From Patescibacteria group bacterium (GTDB taxonomy: Bacteria; Patescibacteriota; Minisyncoccia; Minisyncoccales; PEYH01): a stretch of 15,190 bases of DNA. Location of the stretch: NCBI GenBank assembly GCA_018901715.1, contig JAHIEL010000032.1:1-15190 (forward strand). Direction: 5' to 3'. The position numbers and the translations under genes are program-made. This document shows, piece after piece, positions 14,830-15,190 of the stretch (position 1 is the first letter of the stretch; every line of letters begins with the position of its first letter). The notes under the pieces are model-generated. The model was given only the letters and a program-made list of their open reading frames with translations, searched no databases and was not told where the DNA came from.

Positions 14830-14903
14830 GCGCGTGTAGCTCAGTCGGTTGGAGCGCTGCTCTGATAAAGCAGAGGTCCCTGGTTCGAATCCAGGCACGC
14901 GCA
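14830..14903 (+). tRNA. tRNA-Ile(GAU)
   Basis: Complete cloverleaf: acceptor GCGCGTG/CACGCGC, D stem GCTC/GAGC, anticodon stem CTGCT/AGCAG with loop CTGATAA (anticodon GAT), T arm CCTGG-TTCGAAT-CCAGG, discriminator A. CCA is not encoded. It has the classical place in a 16S-23S spacer. Confidence 0.97.
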
Positions 14904-15049
14904 CATTGATTTTGCCGCCAAACTAATGTGAGGCGCTACAAAATTAATGCCCTGAGGAGCGAAGTGACGAAGGATGGATAGTCCATTCGGGCTAAGGCCC
15001 TCAGGACGCTAATGTTTCTGACAAAATCAAAGATTTTGAGAAACATTAC
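14904..15049 (+). repeat. Structured spacer with two hairpins
   Basis: No gene is seen. CCTGAGG (14951-14957) pairs with CCTCAGG (14999-15005) and encloses a smaller TGGA/TCCA hairpin. A second, larger hairpin joins AATGTTTC (15011-15018) with GAAACATT (15040-15047) and CAAAATC (15022-15028) with GATTTTG (15032-15038). The first element resembles GC-rich repeat units scattered in intergenic DNA of related genomes, but I cannot verify its copy number here. Confidence 0.55.
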
Positions 15050-15167
15050 GGGCCGTTAGCTTAGTTTGGTAGAGCGTCCCGATCCCGACTTTAGTCGAGG
15101 ATCGAGGATCCACGATTTTGTATTTTTGGCAAAGCCAAAAACAAAATCGGGACCTCGTTTGCAACGA
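15050..15167 (+). pseudogene. Interrupted tRNA-Ala-like sequence, possibly with an intron or insertion
   Basis: Bases 15050-15076 match the first 26 positions of a tRNA: acceptor GGGCCGT, TA, D stem GCTT/GAGC with loop AGTTTGGTA, and G26. The next 76 bases (15077-15152) are a self-complementary block with terminal inverted repeats GTCCCGAT/ATCGGGAC (15076-15083, 15146-15153), an inner CGACT/AGTCG hairpin, the tandem repeat CGAGGAT twice, and a second CGATTTTG/CAAAATCG stem. Directly after it comes CCTCG-TTTGCAA-CGA (15153-15167), an anticodon arm with TGC for alanine, as expected after tRNA-Ile in a 16S-23S spacer. The 3' half is not in the window: the expected CGAGG becomes CGATT and the sequence turns AT-rich. 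It could be an intron-bearing gene, a split gene or a broken copy. Confidence 0.45.
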
Positions 15168-15190
15168 TTGATATTTTAAAATGTTTTATA

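Overview
The window looks like a piece of a Candidate Phyla Radiation (Patescibacteria, probably Parcubacteria-like) chromosome. Reasons: most genes are AT-rich and compact; several small one-pass membrane proteins lie between housekeeping genes; EF-Ts is short; and the 16S rRNA carries unusual bases at normally invariant sites (530 loop, 921, 1396), as many CPR 16S genes do. UGA is used as a stop (thpR, murC), so the code is standard and the UGA-glycine lineages SR1 and Gracilibacteria are unlikely. The assignment is inference, since I could not run a phylogeny.

Layout. 1-274: 3' end of an FKBP-type prolyl isomerase. 350-2889 (minus): a DUF502 membrane protein and a PriA-like protein whose ATPase motifs are eroded. 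3049-3642: thymidine kinase with its own terminator. 3730-5654: thpR and murC, overlapping by ATGA. 5729-6086: two very small membrane proteins. 6064-8327: ribosomal protein L25 and an exported coiled-coil lytic transglycosylase. 8491-9796 (minus): prfA and rpmE. 9927-11637: rpsB, tsf and a small membrane protein, then tRNA-Thr(UGU). 11716-12639 (minus): a ROK sugar kinase. 12640-13100: a gene-free, repeat-rich stretch and the rRNA promoter. 13101-14573: 16S rRNA, flanked by a 30-bp processing stem. 14574-15190: spacer with a terminator, a fresh promoter, tRNA-Ile(GAU), structured repeats and an interrupted tRNA-Ala-like sequence.

How the parts work together: most genes serve translation (L25, L31, S2, EF-Ts, RF1, tRNAs, 16S) or the cell wall (MurC, lytic transglycosylase). 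The strongest signal is the 16S 3' end. Helix 45 and GAUCA are intact, but the anti-Shine-Dalgarno CCUCC is replaced by UUUAA. In agreement, nearly all AT-rich genes here have no Shine-Dalgarno sequence, and some have promoters so close to the start that the mRNA would be almost leaderless. The only two genes with strong Shine-Dalgarno sequences, tdk and the DUF502 gene, are also clearly richer in G+C and look like self-contained promoter-gene-terminator units, which suggests they were acquired from a lineage that uses Shine-Dalgarno initiation.
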